Origin: CAISDA01 sp050258555
GTDB lineage: Bacteria; Bacteroidota; Ignavibacteria; UBA10030; UBA8401
Reading direction: 5' to 3'
Length of the DNA stretch: 36,252 nt
Assembly: GCA_050258555.1 (NCBI GenBank)
Contig: JBLMZA010000038.1
Span: 1-36,252, forward strand
This document shows, piece by piece, positions 16,148-24,674 of the stretch (positions are counted from its first letter, which is position 1; the number at the start of each line of letters is the position of its first letter). Both the position numbers and the translations under genes were made by a program. The notes under the pieces were generated by a model, which saw only the letters and a program-made list of their open reading frames with translations, ran no database searches and was not told the DNA's origin.

Positions 16148-17398
16148 TCATTGTGCGACAGTCAGGCTCTTTTTCTGTATCCATCCCTGCTTCTTCTTCG
16201 CTGTCTCCACAAGATACCAGAGCTTGTTCTCGTCCAGGATCTTCACTTCCTCGTTCTTCTTCACCTTCACGACCGCCTTGCCCTTCAGAGACGGCAGCGC
16301 GCGAAGATTCTCATTGGCGGTATTGACGATGGCCGTCGGCACCTTCGGAACGTCAGGCGTGACCGGCGTAACCTCTTCTTTCGTCGGCAGCGGCTTTTCC
16401 TCCTTCACTTCTTCTGCCGGCGCCGGCATCGACGACGGCACATACTTCGGCGCTTCGACACTGCGGCGCGCGCTTCCGTTGTCTCCGAGCTCGAATCCGA
16501 GCGAGATCAGATGCACGCCGCCCAGATCGCCGTATGTATTGTAGGCGTAATCGAGACGGATCTGCTTATAATAGAGGCCGAGCCCGCCGGTCAGGCCCTT
16601 CATCGATCCCGTGACATCCTCCAGACCCGTCCGGTACCCGGCGCGGAAGGCGATGAAGTCATACCGGTATTCGGCGCCCACGGTGAACTGCGTTTTCCCC
16701 TCGCCTGCCGCGCCGCCCGATGCCGTCACGAGGAATGCCTCGGGGATCAGGTAGACCGATGTGCCCAAAAGCACCTGCAGGGGCAGAGGCTCGGAGGCAT
16801 TCTTGTATTTGAGCTTCGGCCCGATATTTTTCACCGAAATCCCGACATCGATCATTTCGAGCTTCGCATAGGCGCCGAGATCAATCGCGCCGCCGTAGCC
16901 GCTTTTTTCTCCGGTCGACTCGAAGATGCCCTTGAGACTGAGTCCCACATGGATCTGATCGGACAGCGACATGCCGTAGCCGAGCATGAGCGCGCCGTCA
17001 TGATTGGCGAACTCTCCGGTCTTGGTGAAGGGCAGCGTGCCATCGGACACGGCTTCGGTGCGCGTCATGCTGCCGCTCGTGTAATAGAGCAGCCCCAGCG
17101 CGAACGTTCCGTCCCTTCCGGGCAGCGCCATGCCGAGAAACGAATGCGTCATATCGGCATAGAGACGGTTGTAGTTCACCGTCAGGTCGGTCGAAGGAAT
17201 ATGCGCGAGCGCCCCGGGATTCCAGAAGAGCGCCGAGGCGTCCTGCGTCAGCGTGAGAGCGGAAAATCCCATGCCGGCGGCGCGCGCCCCCACGCCGAGC
17301 TTCAGAAACGAGGCGCCCGTGGTTCCGGCATCTTCCTTCTGGGCGTAGAGCGTCGATGCCGCAAGCAGCGCCACAAGTACAACGATGCAGCGTTTCAT
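16148..17398 (-). CDS. PorV/PorQ-type outer-membrane barrel with C-terminal SH3 domain
   Basis: A 416-residue protein: signal peptide to residue 20 (LYAQ), then a PorV/PorQ (UPF0164-like) beta-barrel over about 25-320, with the diagnostic opening FLKLGVGARAAGMGFSALT and the following DASALFWNPGALA. A Pro/Glu/Lys-rich linker (326-355) leads to a bacterial SH3-like domain (about 356-416; ENLRALPSLKGKAVVKVKKN, WYLVETAKKKQGWI). In type IX secretion, PorV is the outer-membrane shuttle for cargo with C-terminal sorting domains; the SH3 tail may bind peptidoglycan. The ATG follows the TGA of the protease-like gene after 3 bases, with GGAGAG overlapping that gene's end, so the two are translationally coupled. 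Other T9SS genes are not in the window; general PorV-like transport is also possible. Confidence 0.88.
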   Translation of the reverse strand: MKRCIVVLVALLAASTLYAQKEDAGTTGASFLKLGVGARAAGMGFSALTLTQDASALFWNPGALAHIPSTDLTVNYNRLYADMTHSFLGMALPGRDGTFALGLLYYTSGSMTRTEAVSDGTLPFTKTGEFANHDGALMLGYGMSLSDQIHVGLSLKGIFESTGEKSGYGGAIDLGAYAKLEMIDVGISVKNIGPKLKYKNASEPLPLQVLLGTSVYLIPEAFLVTASGGAAGEGKTQFTVGAEYRYDFIAFRAGYRTGLEDVTGSMKGLTGGLGLYYKQIRLDYAYNTYGDLGGVHLISLGFELGDNGSARRSVEAPKYVPSSMPAPAEEVKEEKPLPTKEEVTPVTPDVPKVPTAIVNTANENLRALPSLKGKAVVKVKKNEEVKILDENKLWYLVETAKKKQGWIQKKSLTVAQ

Positions 17399-17401
17399 GG
17401 T

Positions 17402-20400
17402 TCACTCTCCTTTCAGCACGGTGAACTTGCCTTTTTCCCTGTGCTCTTCGCCCGCTCCGTCCTTGTAATAGATCATGTAGACGTATGTGCCGTTGGCCAG
17501 CGCCTTGCCCGCTTCATTCTTCCCGTCCCAGTACACCTGGTTGAATCCGCGCGATGCGCCGGCGGCGGTCTCCTTGATCTCCTTCACGAGATCTCCGGTG
17601 ATCGTATAGATGCGTATCTTCACCGAGCCTCCGCCCTGATCGAGCACATATGTGAAATACATGCCGCCCTGCGGAAGCGAGGAGTGCGGGAAGGGATTCG
17701 GATACGTGTAGAGGTCCGCGATCGATCCGTGTCCGGTGGCCGCGGTGGAGGAAATCGTGAACGACCAGTTGTACTGCTTCAGGAGCCTGGTGCCCTGCAG
17801 ATCGCGCACGCCGGTGGTGACGGCGGCTCTGTAGACCGAATCGGGCCTGAAGGGCTCTCTCGGCATGAATGCGGCAGTGGTCGTGGCGCTGTCGTATGTG
17901 ATCGAGCCCGGCACATGCGCATCCGAACGGTCGGCGATGTAGAATGTCGTGCTGTCGATCGACGAGCGATTCATCGCCCGGGTGAATGTGACCGTGACCG
18001 CGCTGTTGGTCGGCACTTCCTCGGCGCCGTCTTCGGGCGCGAATTTCATGACGACCGGGATCGTGCTTGTCTGGAACTCCGTATACGCATACGCCTTCGT
18101 CGTGTAGGCATACGAAAGCCAGTCGCTGAAATTGGTGTTGCTGGCGTTGTAAACCTGCAGGTCGTTCAGGTAATACGGCCCGTTGATCCGGTAGGCGTTG
18201 ATGATCTTTCCGTCGAACAAGAGCCGGATCGTCGATGTGCCCTTGTTCAACTGCACATTGTTCGACGTCGCCCAGACGAGCTCGTTGTCGTCCTTGTCGG
18301 CCAGCTTGCCGTTGATCGAATACCGGCCGGCTTCGATCGCGCTCACATCCACATCGATGGCAAGCCAGTCATACAGCTTGTCGCTGTTGTCGTCGATGCC
18401 CGCTTCCGCGTATGTGCCCGCAAGACGCACGCCGGCGATCGAATCGCTGCCGGTCACGAAAAAATACTCGTAGTTTTGTGCGAGCGCCTTATTGTCCGCC
18501 GAGCGCAGTGCGGTGGTGAGCGTAACCTTGTACTCGTTCTGCTTCGCCAGCGGAAGCTGCGGCGTGAACAGCGCGCTCTGTGTCGATGACACGTAGCTCA
18601 CCGTGCCGGGCACCGCCTTCTTTGCCGTGTTGTCATACACCGTGAAGGAGGACGAGGTGAGCGTCGAACTGTTGAGGTCCTTCGAGAAGACGACGGCGAT
18701 ATTGCCGTTGACGGGACTGTTGCTCGAGGACGGCGCGGGTTCCGTCATACGGATCGAGAGATCGGAGCTGTCGGCGCCCGTCGTAAACTCCCACGTGACA
18801 TCGGACGAAAGCTTGATGCCGGACTCATCGGTGATGCCGCCTTTGACTGTGGCGGTATAGCGCGTGTTGTATTTCAAATTCGCGGAAGGCGTGAATGTCA
18901 TCGTCTTCGAGCTGTACTGATATGTGAGCCGCCCCGCCACCGCCTGCCCCCACGATTCTTTGAGCGTGAGCGTGCTTTGTGTGATCTGTGTTTCGGCGAC
19001 GGGCGTCATGAACGACGCCTCGATCGTCGTGCCCACGGGGACATTCACGCTCTTGTCTGAAGGATTCAAAAGTCCCACGGCAAGTCCGTTATCGACCGTG
19101 ATCGCCACATCCTTTGTCGTATAGTTGAGCGTGCCGTCTGTGGCGATGATTCTGATTTTGCCGTTGCGCGTGGAAGGAAGCTGCGCCGTATTGATCTCGA
19201 GCGATGTCCGGTCGAGATTGGACGCCAGCGCAAGCCATGTCGAGCCGCCGTCGCTGCTGTAGCTGACGCGGTAGAGCGGCTTTTCATTGTCGGCATCGGC
19301 GCCGCTCCAGGAAATCGTCCGCGTGCCCTGCCAGAGCGCTCCGTCTGTGGGACTGGTGATCGAGAGCGTCGGGGCGTTCGTGCTTTTCCTGATTTCTTTC
19401 AGGACGGCCGATCCTTTCCGGATCTGGAGCGAGCCGAGATCGGGCGGAGACGGCACGAAGAAGGAGAAGGATTTCTGCGTCTTCTCTTTTCCGTCTCCGT
19501 TGATCGTCGTGCTCGAGGGAAACGCATAGGATGCGATCTGGGCGCCCAGCCGGCTGAAGAGCAGCAGCGTCAGATCCCCCTGGTTCGGATAGGCTCCGGA
19601 GGGTTCATAGTCCGATTCCCAGACCGGGGACAGATAGAACCGGTCCCAGAGGTCATATCCGCCGGCGATAAACAAATGCGGCGAGGCGGCACCCGTCTTG
19701 CGTATGAGCGCGCTCGGCACATTGTCGAAGAGCTCGTTGTAATCGTAGTCGCAGATCCAGCGTTCATTCTCCGGCTCGATGTACTTCGACATGAGGCTCT
19801 TCTGAAGCGCCGTTTCGGAGTTGCCCTCGGTCCTCGACTTGTTGAGCTTCTTTGTGACCCAATAACCTTCGGTCGGCATCGTATCGGTCGTGTGACGCGT
19901 GCCGTCGAAGACTTTCGAACTGAGCGAATAATTGTGTCCGAACTCGTGCGCCACGGTGGTCGCATTGGCGCCGGTGCCGGCCGTGCCGCCGTCATCCCGG
20001 AGGAAGATGAGCTTGTTGTCTTCCACCACCGCCGTGGCGCCGACGGTGCACGACATGCCCGTGAAATCCATTTCGCCGCCCCATCCGGAATCGGCGCTGC
20101 GGCGTCCGAAGTTCGTCGGAATCAGTGCGACGAATGCCGTGCCGCTTGCCTTGTTCTTCCAGGCGTTGAGATTCAGCAGGATGCTTCTGACCGTATCGGC
20201 ATACGGACTGGCATCGGCCGCCACGGCAGCCGCGACGGTCCGCGCATGCGGCCATGTATAGGATGCCAGAGGCACGGCCAGGTCGATATCCGCCGACTTG
20301 GTCACATCAACATCCTTCACCGGAAAGTTATCGCGGAAGAACGCCTTGCAGTTGGTCATCATGCGGTCCATCCGCGCAAGATCCGCGGCCGGCACGCCTC

Positions 20401-21748
20401 CCGCCCAGGAGTCGGAACGGATGTACTGATAGACCACCTTCAATGTCTTGCCCGCTTTCATCGTGACGGCCGCCGAATTCTTGAAGCTCGCCGGAGGCGT
20501 CGCGGTCTGATCTTTCGGCTCGAGTTCGACATCGATCGAGTGCGCTCCGTCTGTGAGCGAGGCAAGCCAGTTGTAAAAGACGTTCACGGTATTCGTGCCA
20601 GCCTTCTTCTTCGCGTTCGTCTGGCGCAGGTCGGTCCTCTCTGCCTCCGCCTCCTGCGACGTGATCTGCGTGGCGCCTTCCTTGAGCGTGACCTTCACCT
20701 TCACTTTTTCCAACTGCGAGCCCGGATGCACATCGGCTTTCTTGTCCCACTTGTTCGTGTAGATGCGCATCACGGTCGCCTTCTCGCGGATCTGCTTTGC
20801 GTTCCTGACGACCTGTATGGGAAACACGCCCGCATCCCCGGCCGACGGCCCCTGAGGCGTCAGATCGGGCACGGTCGCAAAGTCGTACTTCTGCGGACCG
20901 GCAAGCGTGTCGCCCTTCTTGCCTTTCACGCCGTCGGAGTTGCCGGAGATCGTGATCGAGTACTTCACGCCGTCCTTCAGGTCTCCCGTGGGCTTGATCG
21001 TGAGCAGATTGTTCGTCACCGTGAGCGTCGATGCGACATCGACGGCGGCGCCGGCCGCATTGCGGTACTGCAGCTTGACGGTGGCGTCGCTCACGGTCTT
21101 CTCATCGACATCTTCGCTGAACTTGAAGCGGATGTCGGCCGCCTTGAAGGCCGCAAGCTTGTTCGCTCCGGGAATGAATTCGACGATCTTCATCTGCCCC
21201 GCATCGGCCGAGATCTCTCCCCAGTCCACCATCACGCACCAGTCCTTGACCGTGAGATCGACGGTCACGGTGTTGATGCCGGGATTGGCCTTCGTGCCGC
21301 CGACGAGGATCGACGGCTTGATCGAATAATTGTTCACGCTCCAGGAATCGTTCGCCCCGTGCAGCGTGCCGATATTCTGCCCGTTCACATACACAACATC
21401 GACTTCTCCGCTCGATTCGTCCACGTCCCACACGCTCAATGTGAGCTTGACGTTCTTGAGGTCCTTCACCTCCTGATCGATCTTGATTTCGAACTTGATC
21501 GGATCATCCGACTCGCCGTAGCAGATGTAGCGGTCGAGGTATGTGCCCGTCCCGGTTTTCCAGGAAATGCGTCCTCCGCCGGCGGCGGTGGTGTGCACTG
21601 AAAACCGTTTCGCATAGCCCGCGATCTGTTCGGGAAGTCCGGTGCCGAGTTTCTTCTTTTCGGTATCGGGAAGGTCGGTCTGTGCGTAAAGAGGAAGAGT
21701 GTGAGAAAGGATGAAGCAGATAGCCGCAAGCGTACTCAAACGTTTCAT
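17402..21748 (-). CDS. Large secreted zinc-metalloprotease-like protein with Ig-like repeats and sorting domain
   Basis: 1448 residues. Signal peptide 1-22 (LYAQ). A beta-sandwich region (about 45-180) is followed by a Big_5 Ig-like domain (186-294). A protease-like domain (about 435-745) has HEFGH at 601-605, an HExxH zinc site with Glu602; Glu627 is a possible third ligand, since the metzincin positions are not met. Then come a fibronectin/Ig-like domain (793-887), Big_5 domains at about 889-991 and 998-1101, a surface-protein-like beta domain (about 1106-1225), a fourth Big_5 domain (1231-1333) and a C-terminal FlgD-Ig/type-A-like sorting domain (1347-1446; YPNPF, IYTITGDLVKEI, WDGKNEAGKALANGTYVY). 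It is likely exported to the cell surface or medium. AGGAGG with 5-base spacing sets the ATG at 21748. The coupled PorV gene fits a cargo-shuttle pair. Substrate is unknown. Confidence 0.85.
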   Translation of the reverse strand: MKRLSTLAAICFILSHTLPLYAQTDLPDTEKKKLGTGLPEQIAGYAKRFSVHTTAAGGGRISWKTGTGTYLDRYICYGESDDPIKFEIKIDQEVKDLKNVKLTLSVWDVDESSGEVDVVYVNGQNIGTLHGANDSWSVNNYSIKPSILVGGTKANPGINTVTVDLTVKDWCVMVDWGEISADAGQMKIVEFIPGANKLAAFKAADIRFKFSEDVDEKTVSDATVKLQYRNAAGAAVDVASTLTVTNNLLTIKPTGDLKDGVKYSITISGNSDGVKGKKGDTLAGPQKYDFATVPDLTPQGPSAGDAGVFPIQVVRNAKQIREKATVMRIYTNKWDKKADVHPGSQLEKVKVKVTLKEGATQITSQEAEAERTDLRQTNAKKKAGTNTVNVFYNWLASLTDGAHSIDVELEPKDQTATPPASFKNSAAVTMKAGKTLKVVYQYIRSDSWAGGVPAADLARMDRMMTNCKAFFRDNFPVKDVDVTKSADIDLAVPLASYTWPHARTVAAAVAADASPYADTVRSILLNLNAWKNKASGTAFVALIPTNFGRRSADSGWGGEMDFTGMSCTVGATAVVEDNKLIFLRDDGGTAGTGANATTVAHEFGHNYSLSSKVFDGTRHTTDTMPTEGYWVTKKLNKSRTEGNSETALQKSLMSKYIEPENERWICDYDYNELFDNVPSALIRKTGAASPHLFIAGGYDLWDRFYLSPVWESDYEPSGAYPNQGDLTLLLFSRLGAQIASYAFPSSTTINGDGKEKTQKSFSFFVPSPPDLGSLQIRKGSAVLKEIRKSTNAPTLSITSPTDGALWQGTRTISWSGADADNEKPLYRVSYSSDGGSTWLALASNLDRTSLEINTAQLPSTRNGKIRIIATDGTLNYTTKDVAITVDNGLAVGLLNPSDKSVNVPVGTTIEASFMTPVAETQITQSTLTLKESWGQAVAGRLTYQYSSKTMTFTPSANLKYNTRYTATVKGGITDESGIKLSSDVTWEFTTGADSSDLSIRMTEPAPSSSNSPVNGNIAVVFSKDLNSSTLTSSSFTVYDNTAKKAVPGTVSYVSSTQSALFTPQLPLAKQNEYKVTLTTALRSADNKALAQNYEYFFVTGSDSIAGVRLAGTYAEAGIDDNSDKLYDWLAIDVDVSAIEAGRYSINGKLADKDDNELVWATSNNVQLNKGTSTIRLLFDGKIINAYRINGPYYLNDLQVYNASNTNFSDWLSYAYTTKAYAYTEFQTSTIPVVMKFAPEDGAEEVPTNSAVTVTFTRAMNRSSIDSTTFYIADRSDAHVPGSITYDSATTTAAFMPREPFRPDSVYRAAVTTGVRDLQGTRLLKQYNWSFTISSTAATGHGSIADLYTYPNPFPHSSLPQGGMYFTYVLDQGGGSVKIRIYTITGDLVKEIKETAAGASRGFNQVYWDGKNEAGKALANGTYVYMIYYKDGAGEEHREKGKFTVLKGE

Positions 21749-21778
21749 ATGCCCTCCTAAAATAAGAACCTGAACAAC

Positions 21779-21793
21779 ATGACGGCTCGTCAT
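21779..21793. repeat. Short inverted repeat upstream of the protease-like gene
   Basis: ATGACG (21779-21784) and CGTCAT (21788-21793) form a perfect 6-bp dyad with a 3-base spacer, 30 bases upstream of the ATG at 21748. It sits in the 143-base gap after the kinase gene. It could be an operator or a weak hairpin; only the dyad is seen. Confidence 0.3.
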
Positions 21794-21891
21794 TTCTTTC
21801 GGGATATGTGGTGCCGGCTCTGCAGAGATGATGCAGATGGAATGAAACACAGAAAAAGTACGGATTTCACCGCATGAGATCAAGAGCGGAT

Positions 21892-23361
21892 TTATTGAGT
21901 CAAATCGACATCTTCCGCCCCCATGCAGATGAGCGCAGAGGCGCCCTGCGCGTTGACAAATTCCAATCTCCCGTCGAGCGTCTCTTCGACGATCTGCCGC
22001 GCCAGGCGGAGTCCTCCGTATTGTAACGCGCCCTCCAGGATGTCATCCGGATAGCCGCCTCCGTTATCCCTGAACTCGATGCAGATCCTGTCTGCCGCGC
22101 GGCGCGCCCTGATCGTGATCGAAGGCTGATCGCCTCCTGCTTTCATGAAGGCGTGCTTCATGCTGTTCATCGTGAGCTCGGTCAGCACAAGGGCGAGATT
22201 GCCCGCCTGGCGCGCCGAGACGGTGACGCTGTCATGCTCGATGTGCAATGAGACTTCCTCCTTCATCTCTCCGTCGTCATCGAGCGCGCGGGCGCAGATG
22301 CGCTCGGCGAGCTCCGTCAGCACAATCGGCTTCCACTGCGAATCGGACAGCATCTGATGCACACAGAGCATCCCGTTGATGCGGTTTTCAAAGCGCGTCC
22401 AGATCCCCAGGCCTTCGGCGTGCGCCGTCTGCTTGCGCTTTTCCGCCAGGATGAGGCCGAGCACGGCCATGAGATTGTTCTTCACGCGGTGATTCACTTC
22501 GTTCAGGAGCTCGGTCTTGGCCACGGCATCGCGCTGCGTCTGCTCATACAGGCTTCGCAGTTCGCGCTCGGCTCTGCGCTGCTCGGTCACGTCTTCCACG
22601 AGCGAGAGGACCGAAGACATCTCGCCCTTGCCGTCGAGCAGGATCGTGTTGTACCAGACGCACTCGATGACGGCGCCCGATTTCGTGCGGTTGCGGTTGG
22701 AGGACACGACAACCGGTCCCGCCTCGCGGCCGGTCAGACGCTTCATCGTGCGTTCGACGATCGGAATATCCTCCGCATGGATGAGATGCAGACGATCGAT
22801 CCGCATGCCGAGCGTTTCCTCCTTCTTCCACTCGAACATGCGCTCGGCTTCGGCCGACCATTGCGTCACATGAAAGTCCCCATCCCATTCGACCACGGCC
22901 AGCGGCGAATTTTCGAAGTGAAACTTCAGGCGCTGCTCGCTTTCCCTGAGCGCCTCTTCGGCAAGCTTCCGCTGCGTGATGTCGTGCGCCGTGCCGCGCG
23001 CGCCGAGGATCACGCCCCGTTCATCGCGGATGCTGACCGAATTGATCACGACATGGATCGGCGTGCCCGAGCGCGCGATGAATGTCGTTTCATAGCCTTT
23101 CAGGATATTTTCCTGAAGCAGAAGCGCGAATCTCTCGAGTGTGGCGGCCGCCGCATCCGGAGTCTGATATTCCGTAAAGGGATGCCCGAGCATGTCTTCG
23201 ATCTGGTAGCCGAAGATCGCTTCCGTGGCCGGATTCAAGTACGTGAAGCATCCGTCGGAGTCGACCTGCCAGATGATGTCGTGCGAGGTCTCGACCAGAT
23301 CCTGATAGAGTTTCAACAATTCCGGAGGCGAATAGAGCGCCGGCTTCGATAGTTTCGTCAT
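21892..23361 (-). CDS. Cytosolic PAS-PAS-HisKA_2 sensor histidine kinase
   Basis: A 489-residue kinase without membrane helices. PAS domains at about 17-130 (YLNPATEAIFGY; ARGTAHDITQRK) and 140-262 (MFEWKKEETLGM; LSLVEDVTEQRR) are followed by a short coiled coil. A HisKA_2 domain carries phospho-acceptor His291 (ELLNEVNHRVKNNL), and a HATPase_c domain has N399 (LTELTMNSMKHAF) and DNGGG (432-436). HisKA_2 kinases often signal in general stress or light/redox pathways. No response regulator is adjacent. The ATG at 23361 gives a clean PAS start; the upstream extension overlaps the preceding gene. It lies 34 bases after the membrane-protein gene, and the protease-PorV pair follows 143 bases on, so it may regulate or be co-expressed with either. 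Confidence 0.92.
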   Translation of the reverse strand: MTKLSKPALYSPPELLKLYQDLVETSHDIIWQVDSDGCFTYLNPATEAIFGYQIEDMLGHPFTEYQTPDAAAATLERFALLLQENILKGYETTFIARSGTPIHVVINSVSIRDERGVILGARGTAHDITQRKLAEEALRESEQRLKFHFENSPLAVVEWDGDFHVTQWSAEAERMFEWKKEETLGMRIDRLHLIHAEDIPIVERTMKRLTGREAGPVVVSSNRNRTKSGAVIECVWYNTILLDGKGEMSSVLSLVEDVTEQRRAERELRSLYEQTQRDAVAKTELLNEVNHRVKNNLMAVLGLILAEKRKQTAHAEGLGIWTRFENRINGMLCVHQMLSDSQWKPIVLTELAERICARALDDDGEMKEEVSLHIEHDSVTVSARQAGNLALVLTELTMNSMKHAFMKAGGDQPSITIRARRAADRICIEFRDNGGGYPDDILEGALQYGGLRLARQIVEETLDGRLEFVNAQGASALICMGAEDVDLTQ

Positions 23362-23395
23362 GGAGATATCCGCTGGCAGACAACGCGCGGCGCTT

Positions 23396-24334
23396 TCATG
23401 CCGCCGCACGCGTGAACTGTTCCTCATACCACTTGTCATCCGAACCGATCGGAAGCAGGAACGATGTCGAATAGTTGATGAAAAAGTTGATCACCCCCAG
23501 CACGACGGAAAGGACGCCCAATACCATCGCGACGAAAAACAGGATGAGCAGACCCGCGATCGCCATGTTCCCTTCCGTCTCCCAATCGCGTTTCCAGGGG
23601 CCGTCGCCCGTCTTCACATAATATTTCGTGCCGTCTCCCACCAGGAGTGCCGTCATGATCCCGCCGATGATGCCGGCACCGCCGCGGAACAGCTTCATTC
23701 GCTTCTCGAGATCATACATCGTCGTTCTGCTCGAGAGAATATAGAACAGCAGACCGAGGAAATGAATCACGACGAACGTCGAGATTCCCCCTGCCAGAAA
23801 GAGCGCGCCGACGCCCGCGCCGCAGGCGATGATCCAATACGATCCGGTGAACGCGCGACCGGCTCTGTCCTTATAGACTCCTTCGAACTCCTTCATCCGC
23901 TCAAGAACAGCCGGATCGGTCGGAGAGAGCCGCTTATTGATGAAGTCGAGTCCCCGCTTCATGAACTTCGCCTGCTTTCCTTTGGTGATCGTAATGAGCC
24001 GCTCACCGCTGTCCGATGTGAACGGCGTGAGCTGTTCGCCGATGCGCTCCAGGATCCGTTCGGCCTGGGCGTTCCGTTCCGCTTCGCCAACGCCTTCGAG
24101 CAGGCGGACCTGCCCGCGGTGATCGGCATCGGGAACGAACAGACGGCTGGTCAGATTCGTGTAGATCACGATCGGCAGCAGAATGAAGACGCCTCCGAGA
24201 TACGAACCCACGAATAGGATCTGCATCCAGTCGATGCCGTGCCCCGAAGACTCCGATGTGGAATTCCCCGCGGCGATTGCGGCACTGCTCAAGAGCAATA
24301 GACAGACAAGGAGAGAAGGGACGTTCTTTTTCAT
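23396..24334 (-). CDS. Membrane protein of unknown function, upstream of the PAS kinase
   Basis: 312 residues; not a family I recognise. A signal peptide (1-22) is followed by a Ser/Gly-rich short loop, a TM helix (about 38-60), a cytosolic charged region (65-160, Glu/Arg/Lys-rich), then three or four TM helices (about 165-203, 218-232 and 257-290) and a charged tail (KWYEEQF). The ATG at 24334 has GGAG 8 bases upstream and gives a canonical signal. The frame stays open for 71 codons more, but that stretch crosses the terminator hairpin and looks non-coding. The kinase gene follows after 34 bases, so the two may form a signalling unit in which this protein is the membrane sensor. That role is inference. 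Confidence 0.72.
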   Translation of the reverse strand: MKKNVPSLLVCLLLLSSAAIAAGNSTSESSGHGIDWMQILFVGSYLGGVFILLPIVIYTNLTSRLFVPDADHRGQVRLLEGVGEAERNAQAERILERIGEQLTPFTSDSGERLITITKGKQAKFMKRGLDFINKRLSPTDPAVLERMKEFEGVYKDRAGRAFTGSYWIIACGAGVGALFLAGGISTFVVIHFLGLLFYILSSRTTMYDLEKRMKLFRGGAGIIGGIMTALLVGDGTKYYVKTGDGPWKRDWETEGNMAIAGLLILFFVAMVLGVLSVVLGVINFFINYSTSFLLPIGSDDKWYEEQFTRAAA

Positions 24335-24451
24335 TGAATCTGCTCCATCATAAGGTGGCACACACGGCATTTCAACACTGCCCCGTTTTTTCGTGTGGGT
24401 TCTGGACTCCACATGACAATCCGTTTCCCGTCGCACATCAGGATCGCCGTA

Positions 24452-24495
24452 CAAAAAATAAGCCTCGAAAGAATCTTCCGATTCTTCAGAGGCTT
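24452..24495 (-). terminator. Rho-independent terminator downstream of DUF2911 gene
   Basis: On the minus strand a stem of two perfect 7-bp blocks pairs AAGCCTC (24460-24466) with GAGGCTT (24489-24495) and AAGAATC (24469-24475) with GATTCTT (24480-24486), around a 2x2 internal loop and a 4-base hairpin loop. It is followed by ATTTTTTG (24459-24452). It is 180 bases after the DUF2911 stop and 118 bases before the next ATG, so it could instead act as an attenuator in the next gene's leader. Confidence 0.8.
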
Positions 24496-24576
24496 CATCA
24501 CGCTTGAGATCTGCCGCACTGATAGAGACACGTACCCCTGCCGGCATTGCGGATCATGACGCTCATTCCAATGGCA

Positions 24577-24595
24577 GGATAATAAGGGATTATCC
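24577..24595. repeat. Inverted repeat in the intergenic region
   Basis: GGATAAT (24577-24583) and ATTATCC (24589-24595) form a perfect 7-bp dyad with a 5-base spacer. It may be an operator or the top of a leader hairpin; there is no T tract. Confidence 0.4.
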
Positions 24596-24622
24596 GGTCA
24601 TATGCAACAGATATTTCCCAAC

Positions 24623-24642
24623 CTTGTATATACTTGTATATA
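24623..24642. repeat. Tandem direct repeat CTTGTATATA x2
   Basis: Two exact adjacent 10-base copies of CTTGTATATA, one helical turn apart, lie in an AT-rich patch 32 bases downstream of the DUF2911 stop. The turn-length spacing suits a regulator binding side by side, or the patch may supply a -10 element. No other copy was noticed in the window. Confidence 0.5.
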
Positions 24643-24674
24643 CGCGGCCGTTTATTCACGAGTCCGGGAAGCGG

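Larger units (their letters stand above)
24335..24674. other. 340-base intergenic region between DUF2911 and membrane-protein genes
   Basis: No convincing gene is seen. It holds, in minus-strand order, tandem 10-mers (24623-24642), a perfect 7-bp dyad (24577-24595) and a Rho-independent terminator (24452-24495). A leader of about 115 bases then precedes the ATG at 24334. The stretch is more AT-rich than its neighbours around 24570-24660. A promoter for the membrane-protein gene should lie here, but I could not place one with confidence. Confidence 0.6.

Noticed and set aside
16058..18589. 843-codon plus-strand frame opposite the PorV and protease genes
   Set aside because: Crosses two well-supported genes and a terminator, with low-complexity Arg/His composition and no motif.
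19676..21601. 641-codon plus-strand frame opposite the protease-like gene
   Set aside because: Complementary-strand shadow; no SD, signal or domain, while the minus frame has signal, HEFGH and Ig domains.
22357..23352. 331-codon plus-strand frame opposite the PAS kinase
   Set aside because: Antisense shadow with no SD and no recognisable domain; the kinase motifs on the minus strand are complete.
24335..24547. 71-codon N-terminal extension of the membrane protein at 23396-24334
   Set aside because: It runs through the terminator hairpin, is strongly charged and unlike a membrane-protein start, and the inner ATG gives a normal signal peptide.
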